In this document: positions 33,131-41,583 of the stretch, one piece after another
How the letters are laid out: each line of letters starts with the position of its first letter
How positions within the stretch are numbered: the first letter of the stretch is position 1
Program-made: the position numbers and the translations under genes
Origin: Fumia sp045645505
GTDB taxonomy: Bacteria > Bacillota > Clostridia > Oscillospirales > Ruminococcaceae
NCBI GenBank assembly: GCA_045645505.1
Contig: JAZRIW010000001.1
Location: forward strand, 14,547-78,546
DNA: 64,000 nt
Direction: 5' to 3'
The notes under the pieces: model-generated
What the model saw: only the letters and a program-made list of their open reading frames with translations
Databases searched by the model: none
Told to the model about the DNA's origin: nothing

Positions 33131-34606
33131 TTATACCGATAAATCTTCATTAAAAAATTCAGTTGTATCATTATGAGGTTTAGTAATTAAAGTAACAATA
33201 ATTGCCACCACAAAACTTACAAGAGTTGCAATTATTCCAAATGGTGCTGCATTCACTGAACTAAATCCCGAAGAAACAGCAAGTCCCAAAGAAGTCAAAA
33301 GCCCTGCAGTCATACTGATACCGGAAGCTACCTTGTTCATTCTCTTTGAGTAAAGTCCTAAAATATAACTCGGTAAAAGTGTCGCACAGATTGTTCCCCA
33401 GGAAAATGCCATAAGAGTAAGAATCGGTGATTTCATAGTCGCTAAGAGATAAGAAGTTATTATAAACAAAAGACAAAGTATTCTTGTAAGTAAAAGAGTG
33501 TGATTTTTCTTCATACCAGGTTTAAATACCGAAACTATAAAGTCCATAGAAAGTGCCGAGCAGGAAGTAAGAGTGATACCACTTAATGTAGAAACAGATG
33601 CTGCCAGTACAAGCACTAAAATAACAGCTAAGAGTAAAACAGGCAGTTTTGATAAAATCATCGGAATTATAAGGTCGTAGTTTGCCTTACCGTCAAGTGT
33701 GGGTACCTCTGTGAAGAAAAGTCTTGAAAAAGAGCCTACAAAGTATGCACCACAGGAAATGAGTGCACAAAACAAAGTAGAGATAACAGTCGCCCTCTTA
33801 ACTCCCTCTTTACTTTCGATACCATAAAATTTCTGTACCACCTGAGGCATACCCCAGCTTCCAAAACTTGTAAGGACAAAAAGGCTTAAAACGCCGATAA
33901 TGGTAGCTTTCTGAGGTGGGAAAAGTCCGTCATTAAGCATAATTTTACCCATCTTTGAAAATCCTTCAACAATTCCGCCCACTTCATTTGTAGCATTGAT
34001 GCAGACAATCATCGCAATAACGCCCACAATCATAATGATTCCCTGAACAAAATCAGCAATCATCGAAGAAACAAATCCACCAAGCACAACATATAAAGCA
34101 GCAACCAAAGCAATTAAAATCATTGCGGTATTATATCCGATACCAAGAACGTTATCACAAAGATATCCGAGTCCCGAATAAACACTTGCAGAATATGGTG
34201 TCATAAAAATAAAGATAACCAAAACCGCAAAAATCTTTAACGCCTTGCTGTCAAAACGCTTTTCAAAAAATTGAGGCATTGTCTTGATTTTTAATCTTCT
34301 TGTAACTTCTCTTGTGCGATTACCGAGTACCTTCCAGGCAAAATATGCGCCAAAAAGTGCATTTCCGACACCGATTAAAATTGCCCACAATCCGTAATCG
34401 TATCCCGAACGTCCCGCATAACCGATAAAAAGTACGGCGCTGAAATATGAAGTACCGAATCCGAATGCCGAAACCCAGGGACCTGCCTTTCTTCCGCCTA
34501 CCACAAAATCTGTAAGCGTATTTGTTTTTTTAGCACCGATAATCCCTGAAATCACCATAGCAACAAGGTAAATTCCAAGCACAATCCAAGTTACAAACTG
34601 TTGCAT
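33131..34606 (-). CDS. Sodium:solute symporter (SSS family)
   Basis: A 491-residue transporter with about 13 helices. VGGRKAGPWVSAFGFGTSYFSAVLFIGYAG covers the first two helices, MIADFVQGIIMIVG the sodium-site region, and WGMPQVVQKFYG is typical of PutP-like members. ATG 34606 is used (AAAGGTG 7 bp upstream). As first gene ahead of paaK-iorAB it may import an aromatic amino acid or acid; that link is inference. It has a well-formed promoter and shares the intergenic region with the divergent DUF815 gene. Confidence 0.88.
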   Translation of the reverse strand: MQQFVTWIVLGIYLVAMVISGIIGAKKTNTLTDFVVGGRKAGPWVSAFGFGTSYFSAVLFIGYAGRSGYDYGLWAILIGVGNALFGAYFAWKVLGNRTREVTRRLKIKTMPQFFEKRFDSKALKIFAVLVIFIFMTPYSASVYSGLGYLCDNVLGIGYNTAMILIALVAALYVVLGGFVSSMIADFVQGIIMIVGVIAMIVCINATNEVGGIVEGFSKMGKIMLNDGLFPPQKATIIGVLSLFVLTSFGSWGMPQVVQKFYGIESKEGVKRATVISTLFCALISCGAYFVGSFSRLFFTEVPTLDGKANYDLIIPMILSKLPVLLLAVILVLVLAASVSTLSGITLTSCSALSMDFIVSVFKPGMKKNHTLLLTRILCLLFIITSYLLATMKSPILTLMAFSWGTICATLLPSYILGLYSKRMNKVASGISMTAGLLTSLGLAVSSGFSSVNAAPFGIIATLVSFVVAIIVTLITKPHNDTTEFFNEDLSV

Positions 34607-34658
34607 TATATCACCTTTTGTCAAAATAATTTTACACTTTAAAGCTTTTATCCAATAA

Positions 34659-34687
34659 AGTATATCATGCAAAAAAATAAAAGTCAA
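34659..34687 (-). promoter_or_regulatory. Sigma-A promoter of the SSS symporter-paaK-ior operon
   Basis: On the minus strand TTGACT (34687-34682), 17 bp, TATACT (34664-34659). Confidence 0.8.
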
Positions 34688-34701
34688 CCCTTAATTTTGA
34701 C

Positions 34702-34730
34702 TTGACCGTTTAGGCTGTTTGGCATATAAT
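34702..34730 (+). promoter_or_regulatory. Sigma-A promoter of the DUF815-tatD operon
   Basis: TTGACC (34702-34707), 17 bp, TATAAT (34725-34730). Its -35 lies 14 bp from the -35 of the divergent symporter promoter, so polymerases would compete. Confidence 0.8.
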
Positions 34731-34771
34731 AATTTAAATGATAAAAACTATTAAGAAACGAGTTGTAAATT

Positions 34772-35953
34772 ATGGACAAGCTTATTTTATATGTAAAATC
34801 CCTCACCATTTTTAAAAACATAGAAAAAGATAAAGTGGTATCAGCAATGCTTAATCTTTTAAAAGTTTGTAAATCAGATGCAGAAACGGCAGTTTCCGCT
34901 TACTCTGATTTCTGCTCTTTGCTTTTTAAACACAATATAAATTGGAGTGAATACCTTTTAAATACTGTACTTAAAGATGAAAATTTCTATATGTTAAATT
35001 GTGCAGAGAAAAAAGAAATCTCTGATAATATGAAAGATTTCTTAAAAAAAGAGCTTTTAATTTTAGAAAAATTAAGTCAGATTTCCTCAAAGGAAATTTC
35101 CTCGGAAATAAATTACGACGGATATCTCCCCTTTTGGGAAACAAAACCGCTTGATTTTAATAAAATCTACAATGAGAGAATTAAAAATATCCATTCACAT
35201 GGGTACGGAATTTTCGCAAAATATAATACCTTTATTGTAGAAAACGGAAAACTCTCTCCTGTAAAATCTCCCGATGCAATCTCACTTTCTTCTCTTTCAG
35301 GCTATGAACGTGAAAGAAAAGAAATTGTAGATAATACAAAAGCCCTTTTAAAAGGTCTCCCCGCTTCAAACGCTTTGCTTTACGGTGATGCAGGTACCGG
35401 AAAATCCACCACAGTAAAAGCAGTTGCAAACGAATTTATAAATGACGGACTTCGCCTTATTGAACTGAAAAAAAATCAACTCCACGAAATCCCAAAACTC
35501 GTTGACCGTTTAAGTAAAAACCCGTTAAAATTCATCCTCTTTATCGACGACCTTTCTTTCACAAAAGATGATGATGATTTTTCTGCATTAAAAGCAATGC
35601 TTGAGGGTTCTGTTTCCTCAAAAGCCAACAACATTGTAATCTATGCCACAAGTAACCGACGTCACTTGGTAAAAGAAAAATTCTCAGACCGCGAGGGCGA
35701 TGAAATTCATATTAACGATACTATACAGGAGTTAAGCTCTTTAAGTGACCGCTTCGGACTCACCATAACATTTATAAAACCAAATAAAGATGCATTTTTA
35801 AGTATCGTAAGAGATTTGGCAAAACAATATAAGCTTTCTCTTGATACAGAAGAAGTCGAAAAGGCTGCAGAACGCTTTGCATTAAGTCGTGGCGGACGTT
35901 CACCAAGAGTCGCAAAACAATGTGTCGAACAGCTTAAGGCTTTGGAAAACTGA
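34772..35953 (+). CDS. DUF815 AAA-type ATPase
   Basis: A 393-residue protein with a helical N-terminal region and a C-terminal P-loop domain. Walker A GDAGTGKST is at 205-213, Walker B FILFIDDLSF near 255, sensor-1-like YATSNRRHL near 290, then SDRFGL. The block GYERERKEIVDNTKALL just before Walker A is the DUF815 signature. Members are AAA proteins related to DnaA/IstB types with no settled function. TatD follows after 12 bp, so they are co-transcribed. Confidence 0.88.
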   Translation: MDKLILYVKSLTIFKNIEKDKVVSAMLNLLKVCKSDAETAVSAYSDFCSLLFKHNINWSEYLLNTVLKDENFYMLNCAEKKEISDNMKDFLKKELLILEKLSQISSKEISSEINYDGYLPFWETKPLDFNKIYNERIKNIHSHGYGIFAKYNTFIVENGKLSPVKSPDAISLSSLSGYERERKEIVDNTKALLKGLPASNALLYGDAGTGKSTTVKAVANEFINDGLRLIELKKNQLHEIPKLVDRLSKNPLKFILFIDDLSFTKDDDDFSALKAMLEGSVSSKANNIVIYATSNRRHLVKEKFSDREGDEIHINDTIQELSSLSDRFGLTITFIKPNKDAFLSIVRDLAKQYKLSLDTEEVEKAAERFALSRGGRSPRVAKQCVEQLKALEN

Positions 35954-35965
35954 AAGGAAAAAACT

Positions 35966-36733
35966 ATGTACACAGGAATTTTCGACTCACACGCTCATTA
36001 TGATGATACCCGTTTTGACGGTGACCGCGATGAGCTTATATCTTCTTTTAAGGATAAAGGTATCTTAAATGTAATCACAATAGGATGCGATGTAAACTCC
36101 TCGCAAAACGCTTTATCCCTTGCAAAAAAATACCCGTTTTTCTACGCAGCTGTGGGATATCACCCGCAACAGGCATCAGATTATAATGAAAAAGATTTTG
36201 AGATTATAAAATCGATGTTTAAAGATAAAAAAGTAGTCGCTTTAGGTGAAATCGGACTTGATTATCATTATGATTTTTCTCCTAAAGAAACTCAGATTAA
36301 AGTTTTCAATCTTCAGATGAAATTTGCCGAAGAAAATAATATTCCGGTAATTATTCATAGCCGTGAAGCTACAAAAGACACATTGGAAATCTTAAGTAAA
36401 TATAAGGTAAAAGGTGTTGTGCATTGTTTCAGCGGTTCAGCAGAAACTGCCAAAACTTTGGTAAAAATGGGATACTATATCGGTTTTACCGGTGTAATAA
36501 CCTTTAATAATGCCAAAAAAGCAATAGAAGCCTGCAGTGAAGTTCCACCTGAGCGAATTTTAATCGAAACCGATTGTCCCTATATGGCACCCGTTCCATT
36601 CAGGGGAAAACGCTGTGATTCAACGATGATTGAAAAAACTGCAGAAAAAATAGCTGAAATTAAAAACATATCTCCGCAGGAACTTATAGACATTACAAGT
36701 AAAAACGCAAAAAGGCTTTTTAATTTAGAGTGA
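35966..36733 (+). CDS. tatD: TatD-family metal-dependent DNase
   Basis: A 255-residue amidohydrolase-fold nuclease. Metal ligands are in FDSHAHYDD (His-x-His near residue 8), ALGEIGLDYHYD (Glu), PVIIHSREA (His), VHCFSG (His) and LIETDCPYMAP (Asp). Family members act as 3'-5' exonucleases or on D-aminoacyl-tRNA (the YcfH branch). AAAGGAAA is upstream of the ATG. Cytosolic. Confidence 0.95.
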   Translation: MYTGIFDSHAHYDDTRFDGDRDELISSFKDKGILNVITIGCDVNSSQNALSLAKKYPFFYAAVGYHPQQASDYNEKDFEIIKSMFKDKKVVALGEIGLDYHYDFSPKETQIKVFNLQMKFAEENNIPVIIHSREATKDTLEILSKYKVKGVVHCFSGSAETAKTLVKMGYYIGFTGVITFNNAKKAIEACSEVPPERILIETDCPYMAPVPFRGKRCDSTMIEKTAEKIAEIKNISPQELIDITSKNAKRLFNLE

Positions 36734-36769
36734 TAAAGCTTTGACACTTTAATGTATAAAAATTTTTGC

Positions 36770-36798
36770 TTGATTTTTTATTAAAAATATGTTAATAT
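36770..36798 (+). promoter_or_regulatory. Sigma-A promoter of putP
   Basis: TTGATT (36770-36775), 17 bp, TAATAT (36793-36798). The leader then carries a TTTGGAA/TTCCAAA hairpin (36803-36822). Confidence 0.6.
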
Positions 36799-36858
36799 AA
36801 AATTTGGAATTGTTTTTCCAAAATAAAAGAGACATTTTGTCTAAGAAGGAGTTTTATA

Positions 36859-38418
36859 ATGAACAGTAATACCCTACAAATATTGATAGCTATGGTAATA
36901 TATATGGCTATCGTCATTGTAATCGGCATTGTGTTTGCAAAGTCGGCAAATAAAAACTCAGAAAACTATTTCTTGGGAGGACGTTCTTTAGGGCCATGGG
37001 TAACCGCAATGAGTGCAGAGGCATCTGATATGAGTGGTTGGCTTTTAATGGGACTTCCCGGTGTTGCTTACTGGTGCGGTCTGGCAGATGCGGCATGGAC
37101 TGCAATCGGACTTGCAATCGGTACATATTTAAACTGGCTTATCGTATCAAAGAGACTTCGCAGATACAGTATAAGAGCAAATAACTCTATCACCCTTCCG
37201 GAATTCTTCTCAAACCGTTTCCGTGAAAAGAAAAAAGTTATTATGTCAATTGCAGCTTTGTTTATCCTTATTTTCTTTGCAGTTTATGCATCAAGCTGTT
37301 TTGTAACCTGCGGAAAACTTTTCTCCACATTATTCGGAGCTTCCTATCAGTCAATGATGATTTTAGGTGCAGTTTTCGTACTTATCTACACAATTTTGGG
37401 TGGATTTTTAGCAGAAAGTGCTTCTGACTTTATGCAGGGTATCGTAATAATTATAGCCCTCACAATTATTGTAACTATCAGTGTTATAAAGGCAGGCGGA
37501 TTTGGTGCAGTTGTTGAAAACGCAAATAAAATCCCCGGTTTCTTGGAATTCTTCGGACTTGCAACTCCCCACGTAGAAGAAGGTTTACAGACAGTAGTAG
37601 ATAACGCTCCCGTATTTGATGCGGCACGTCCTTATGGATTACTCAGCGTATTCTCCATGCTTGCCTGGGGACTTGGTTACTTCGGTATGCCTCAGGTGCT
37701 TTTAAGATTTATGGCAATCCGCAAAGAAGAAGAACTCAAATTCTCAAGAAGAATCGCAATGATCTGGGTGGTAATTTCTCTCGCAGTTGCAGTATTTATC
37801 GGTATCGTAGGAAGAATGTTATTCCCGACAATGCATCTTACTGCTTCCTCAGCAGAAAACATCTTCATCACTCTTACAACAAGCTCACTCCCCGCAATTT
37901 TAGCAGGTTTTGTTATGGCAGGAATCTTAGCAGCAACAATTTCTTCTTCCGACTCTTATCTTTTGATTGCTGCTTCTGCAGTTGCCAAGAACTTATATCA
38001 GGGTGTGCTTAAGAAAAAAGCTTCCGATAAACAAGTTATGTGGGTTTCCCGTATTACATTGCTTGTTATCACTTTAATAGCAATCTTTATAGCACTTGAT
38101 GAAAACAGCGTAATTTTCAAAATCGTATCCTTCGCATGGGCAGGCTTTGGTGCAACATTCGGACCTTTGATGTTATTCTCTCTCTTCTGGAAGAGAATAA
38201 ACAAATGGGGCGCTATCGCAGGTATGGTAGGCGGTGCCGCAATGGTATTCCTCTGGAAACTCGTTATCAGCACATTAGGTGGTGTGTTCGCAATTTACGA
38301 ACTCTTACCCGCATTCATCTTCTCTTCTATCTGCATTATAGTAGTTTCTCTCTTGACTACTCCCCCATCTAAAGAAATTATAGAAGATTTTGAAGCTGTA
38401 AAAACAGGTAATATATAA
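36859..38418 (+). CDS. putP: Sodium/proline symporter
   Basis: A 519-residue SSS-family importer with 13 helices. The PutP pattern is clear: FLGGRSLGPWVTAMSAEASDMSGWLLMGLPG in helices 1-2, NSITLPEFFSNRFR, ASDFMQGIVIIIALTI, GYFGMPQVLLRFMAIR, and SSSDSYLLIAASA near the C-terminal sodium site. AAGGAG precedes the ATG. It stands alone between its promoter and two hairpins. Confidence 0.94.
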   Translation: MNSNTLQILIAMVIYMAIVIVIGIVFAKSANKNSENYFLGGRSLGPWVTAMSAEASDMSGWLLMGLPGVAYWCGLADAAWTAIGLAIGTYLNWLIVSKRLRRYSIRANNSITLPEFFSNRFREKKKVIMSIAALFILIFFAVYASSCFVTCGKLFSTLFGASYQSMMILGAVFVLIYTILGGFLAESASDFMQGIVIIIALTIIVTISVIKAGGFGAVVENANKIPGFLEFFGLATPHVEEGLQTVVDNAPVFDAARPYGLLSVFSMLAWGLGYFGMPQVLLRFMAIRKEEELKFSRRIAMIWVVISLAVAVFIGIVGRMLFPTMHLTASSAENIFITLTTSSLPAILAGFVMAGILAATISSSDSYLLIAASAVAKNLYQGVLKKKASDKQVMWVSRITLLVITLIAIFIALDENSVIFKIVSFAWAGFGATFGPLMLFSLFWKRINKWGAIAGMVGGAAMVFLWKLVISTLGGVFAIYELLPAFIFSSICIIVVSLLTTPPSKEIIEDFEAVKTGNI

Positions 38419-38421
38419 CAA

Positions 38422-38450
38422 AAAAAGGCAGTCAGAATTGACTGCCTCTT
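38422..38450 (+). terminator. Terminator of putP
   Basis: AGGCAGTCA-GAAT-TGACTGCCT with A-run before and a CTTTC tail; begins 3 bp after the stop. Confidence 0.75.
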
Positions 38451-38493
38451 TCATTTCAGGAGTATCTTTTTTGCATGACATCAAGGTTATACG

Positions 38494-38529
38494 AAAACCG
38501 CTGTGTTTAAATAATAACACAGCGGTTTT
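38494..38529. terminator. Second hairpin between putP and the YbaK gene
   Basis: A perfect 14-bp stem AAAACCGCTGTGTT / AACACAGCGGTTTT with an 8-nt loop. T4 follows on both strands, so it can stop either convergent transcript. Confidence 0.7.
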
Positions 38530-38586
38530 AAATAATTTGTCGAAATTAGGAAAAGAAAATAACTTTTTTTATAAAATACTCGAAAT

Positions 38587-39060
38587 CTATCCCTCTATGA
38601 GTTTGCAGACATCAATCCAGCCTAAACTCTTAGAAGCCTCAAACAACTCATCACAATTAAGAGGGATAGCGCTGTTACTGGTCCCGCAAGCAGGATAAAC
38701 TGTGTCAAATCTCTTAAGAGAAATATCGGTATAAACCTTTGCAGTATCCTTTACAGCAAACGGGCAAACACCACCCACCTGATGACCGCAAAGCTCAACA
38801 ACCGCATCGGGCGTAAGCATTTTAGCTTTCATATTAAACTGTGCTTTGAATTTAGCATTATCAATTTTAGTATCACCGGCTGTAACCACTAAAATACAAC
38901 CGTCCTCAGATAAAAAAGACAAGGTTTTAGCAATTCTTTGTGCTTCGCAGCCAAGTGCTTTAGCGGCAAGTTCAACTGTCGCACTTGAAACCTCAAACTC
39001 TTTAATACGCCCATCAAGGCCGAATTCTTTTAGATATTCTCTAACTGACTCTATAGACAT
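38587..39060 (-). CDS. ybaK: YbaK/EbsC family aminoacyl-tRNA deacylase
   Basis: A 157-residue editing-domain protein that hydrolyses mischarged tRNA (Cys-tRNA-Pro or a related substrate). RIAKTLSFL carries the conserved Lys, VTAGDTKIDN and GHQVGGVCPFA follow, and the C-terminal CGTSNSAIPLNCDEL is typical. ATG 39060 follows AGGAGAGG; the open frame continues further upstream without a site. Confidence 0.92.
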   Translation of the reverse strand: MSIESVREYLKEFGLDGRIKEFEVSSATVELAAKALGCEAQRIAKTLSFLSEDGCILVVTAGDTKIDNAKFKAQFNMKAKMLTPDAVVELCGHQVGGVCPFAVKDTAKVYTDISLKRFDTVYPACGTSNSAIPLNCDELFEASKSLGWIDVCKLIEG

Positions 39061-39122
39061 TTTTACCTCTCCTAAAGTGTTTTTTCTAATTATATCACAT
39101 TCTTTAAAAAAAGCAACGTTTC

Positions 39123-39151
39123 TTGACATTTCAGCCAATAATATTTAAAAT
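39123..39151 (+). promoter_or_regulatory. Sigma-A promoter of the GNAT-PPTase operon
   Basis: TTGACA (39123-39128), 17 bp, TAAAAT (39146-39151). Confidence 0.75.
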
Positions 39152-39180
39152 ATAGATATATCATTGAAAGGAATTTTAAA

Positions 39181-39657
39181 ATGGGTAATTTAAACATCAG
39201 ATTTGCAGAAGAAAAAGACACTGCATTGATATTAAAATTTATAAAAGGTATTGCCGAATACGAAAAAATGCTTGACGAGGTAATAGCAACAGAAGAACTG
39301 CTGAGAGAATGGGTTTTTGAGAAGAAAAAAGCTGAAGTAATAATCGCTGAAGACGATGATATTCCGGTAGGATTTTCGCTGTTTTTCTATAATTTTTCGA
39401 CATTCGTCGGACGAGCAGGATTATATATCGAAGATATCTTTGTATGGCCTCAATATCGCAAAAAAGGTTACGGAAAAGCACTCTTTTTATTCCTTGCAAA
39501 ATTAGCTCATGAAAAAGGCTGTGGCAGAATGGAATGGTGCTGTCTTGACTGGAATAAGCCCTCAATAGATTTCTATTTTTCAATGGGTGCCAAAAGAATG
39601 GACGGCTGGAGCACATATCGTCTCACCAGAGAAGATTTAAAAAGGCTCTCAGAGTAA
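39181..39657 (+). CDS. GNAT N-acetyltransferase (spermidine/diamine acetyltransferase-like)
   Basis: A 158-residue acetyltransferase. YIEDIFVWPQYRKKGYGKALF (residues 82-102) combines the SSAT-like YIED entry with the Q/RxxGxG/A acetyl-CoA loop, and NKPSIDFYFSMGAKRMDGWSTYRL matches the substrate end of SSAT-like enzymes. A polyamine or thialysine substrate is likely from family. AAAGGAA lies before the ATG. The next gene starts 1 bp after its stop. Confidence 0.9.
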   Translation: MGNLNIRFAEEKDTALILKFIKGIAEYEKMLDEVIATEELLREWVFEKKKAEVIIAEDDDIPVGFSLFFYNFSTFVGRAGLYIEDIFVWPQYRKKGYGKALFLFLAKLAHEKGCGRMEWCCLDWNKPSIDFYFSMGAKRMDGWSTYRLTREDLKRLSE

Positions 39658-39658
39658 T

Positions 39659-40180
39659 ATGGAAAAAATTTATATTTACCTTATTGAGAAAAACTTTTCA
39701 CCTGAAAAGGAAGAAGTTATAAGAAAATGCGCCTTATCCTTTTCAGAAAAGGCATTTATTTCATTTGACAAAAGCACTCCCCTTTTACGCACAGATAAAG
39801 GAAAACCGTATTTTTATAAAAACCCGTTTTATTTTTCGGTTTCACACAGCAAAAATCTCTTCGCCGTAGCTTTTTCAAAAAAACCACTCGGTATAGATTT
39901 GCAAGACCACAGAAATTGCAATCAAAATAAAATCGCAAACCGATATTTTCATAAAGATGAGCTTTTAAGCTTTAAAAATGGTGAAGACTTCTTTAAAATC
40001 TGGACTGCTAAAGAAAGCCACGTTAAATTTTTGGGTACAGGAATTGACAAGAATTTTTCAAAATTTTCTGTTTTCGATAACTATAAAAATTTTAAATTCA
40101 TAAACAGTATTAAAAATCACACACTATGCGTATATTCAGAAAATGAAACTGAGCTTTTCTTAGAGGAAATTAACTTTTAA
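39659..40180 (+). CDS. 4'-phosphopantetheinyl transferase (Sfp type)
   Basis: A 173-residue enzyme that moves phosphopantetheine from CoA to carrier proteins. FSVSHS at 59-64, GIDLQ at 78-82 and WTAKES at 115-120 are the three family motifs. The second metal ligand, usually Glu in GID(I/V/L)E, is Gln82 here, while Asp80 and Glu119 are kept, so magnesium coordination differs from Sfp. It is shorter than Sfp (224). No NRPS, PKS or fatty-acid genes are nearby to name its target. It is co-transcribed with the GNAT gene. Confidence 0.85.
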   Translation: MEKIYIYLIEKNFSPEKEEVIRKCALSFSEKAFISFDKSTPLLRTDKGKPYFYKNPFYFSVSHSKNLFAVAFSKKPLGIDLQDHRNCNQNKIANRYFHKDELLSFKNGEDFFKIWTAKESHVKFLGTGIDKNFSKFSVFDNYKNFKFINSIKNHTLCVYSENETELFLEEINF

Positions 40181-40185
40181 AAAAT

Positions 40186-40210
40186 AAAAGGCGGACTTCC
40201 GCCTTTTTTT
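40186..40210 (+). terminator. Terminator after the PPTase gene
   Basis: AAAAGGCGGA-CT-TCCGCCTTTT with T7, six bases past the stop. Confidence 0.85.
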
Positions 40211-40280
40211 CACTTTACACTTTAGTTTTTTTATGTTAAAATTATTAAGTTAATTAAATTTATAAGATAGGAGGTTTTAT

Positions 40281-41090
40281 ATGAAGCAAAAAATTATCCC
40301 CACTATTATAAAAGGCTTTGTAATAGGCAGTTCAATGCTTGTCCCCGGCGTCAGCGGAGGTACAATGGCAATAATGCTTAATATATACAGTGAATTAATC
40401 GGCGCTATCAATAAAATACGCACTGATTTTAAAAAAAGCTTTAAATTTTTACTTATTTTTTGCATTGGTTCCATCACAGGAATGATATTACTTTCAAAAC
40501 CTCTTTCCTATCTTATTAACTGCTATGAAATGCCGATGATGTACTTTTTTATCGGTGCAGTAGCGGGAAGTATCCCTTTGATATATCACCAGGCAGGTGT
40601 CAGAAAATTTTCACTTAAAACGATAATTTTCCCGGCAATAGGACTTATCTTAATTCTGCTTTTAGGCCTGCTTCCCGAAAATCTTTTTGCCGCAAACTCA
40701 CAAAATAAATCAATAGAAATTATCGGACTTTTAATAGCAGGAATAATTGCCGCAATCGCTTTGATTCTCCCAGGAATAAGCGTATCGCATATGCTTTTGA
40801 TGTTAGGGCTCTATGAATCTACCATAAACGCAATCGGTTCTTTAAATATTCTCTACCTTTTGCCTCTTGCTACAGGGCTTTTGCTCGGCATATTTATCAC
40901 AACCAAACTGCTTGATAAGCTTATGTCACGCCACCCTCAGGCAACATTCCTTATCATTATGGGCTTTATAATAGGCTCAGTTTTAAAGGTATTCCCCGGC
41001 ATCCCCGTTGGTATAGAATTATTCATCTGTCTGATTTTATTTGCAGTCGGATTTTTCACTATGTATAAAATATCTATGTTAGATAAATAA
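40281..41090 (+). CDS. popT: DUF368 membrane protein (polyprenyl-phosphate translocase, PopT family)
   Basis: A 269-residue protein with about eight helices. The twin family motif SSMLVPGVSGGTMAIMLNIY (residues 14-33) and its internal repeat IALILPGISVSHMLLMLGLYE (about 160) are unmistakable. DUF368 proteins have been shown to recycle undecaprenyl phosphate across the membrane for cell-envelope synthesis. AGGAGG lies 6 bp before the ATG. A GNAT gene follows after 18 bp. Confidence 0.9.
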   Translation: MKQKIIPTIIKGFVIGSSMLVPGVSGGTMAIMLNIYSELIGAINKIRTDFKKSFKFLLIFCIGSITGMILLSKPLSYLINCYEMPMMYFFIGAVAGSIPLIYHQAGVRKFSLKTIIFPAIGLILILLLGLLPENLFAANSQNKSIEIIGLLIAGIIAAIALILPGISVSHMLLMLGLYESTINAIGSLNILYLLPLATGLLLGIFITTKLLDKLMSRHPQATFLIIMGFIIGSVLKVFPGIPVGIELFICLILFAVGFFTMYKISMLDK

Positions 41091-41108
41091 AAAAGAAAAG
41101 AGAATATT

Positions 41109-41546
41109 ATGATACGTCCCTTTATTAAAGAAGATAAAGAAACATTTATAAAATTAGCGGATGAATTTTATAATTCACCTGCTTGCCTTCATACTGTACC
41201 TCACGAAAACTTTGAAAAAACCTTTGAAGAAGTTATAAATAATTCTCCATTTACCAAAGGTTATATGTTAGAAAAAAACGACGATATATTGGGTTATCTG
41301 CTTCTTTCCTTCACATATTCAAATGAAGCAGGCGGTATGGCATGTCTTTTAGAAGAAGCTTATGTACTCCCCCAATTTCAAAACAAAGGACTCGGAAAAG
41401 AACTTTTTGCCTTTGTAGAAAAGGAATTTCCCGATGTAAAGCGTTTTCGTTTAGAAGTTACCCGCTGTAATGAAAGAGCCATATCACTTTATAAAAAACT
41501 AAATTATGAAGAGCTTGATTATTTACAGATGATAAAAGACAGATAA
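41109..41546 (+). CDS. GNAT N-acetyltransferase
   Basis: A 145-residue acetyltransferase with an acetyl-CoA loop in EEAYVLPQFQNKGLGKELF (residues 79-97) and a C-terminal RCNERAISLYKKLNYEELDY typical of RimI-like GNATs. Substrate unknown. AAAAGAG lies before the ATG; it is co-transcribed with the DUF368 gene. Confidence 0.88.
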   Translation: MIRPFIKEDKETFIKLADEFYNSPACLHTVPHENFEKTFEEVINNSPFTKGYMLEKNDDILGYLLLSFTYSNEAGGMACLLEEAYVLPQFQNKGLGKELFAFVEKEFPDVKRFRLEVTRCNERAISLYKKLNYEELDYLQMIKDR

Positions 41547-41583
41547 AAAGGTCACAGTTTTTTAAAAACTGTGACCTTTTTTT
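41546..41583. terminator. Bidirectional terminator between GNAT and antiporter genes
   Basis: A long near-perfect stem AAAAGGTCACAGTTT / AAACTGTGACCTTTT starts at the last base of the GNAT stop and ends within the antiporter stop. Confidence 0.88.

Noticed and set aside
36734..36858. Riboswitch in the putP leader
   Set aside because: Only small AU-rich hairpins are present, with no recognisable aptamer.
39239..39616. A 125-codon minus-strand frame opposite the GNAT gene
   Set aside because: Lies wholly antisense to a gene with clear GNAT motifs and a good ribosome site.
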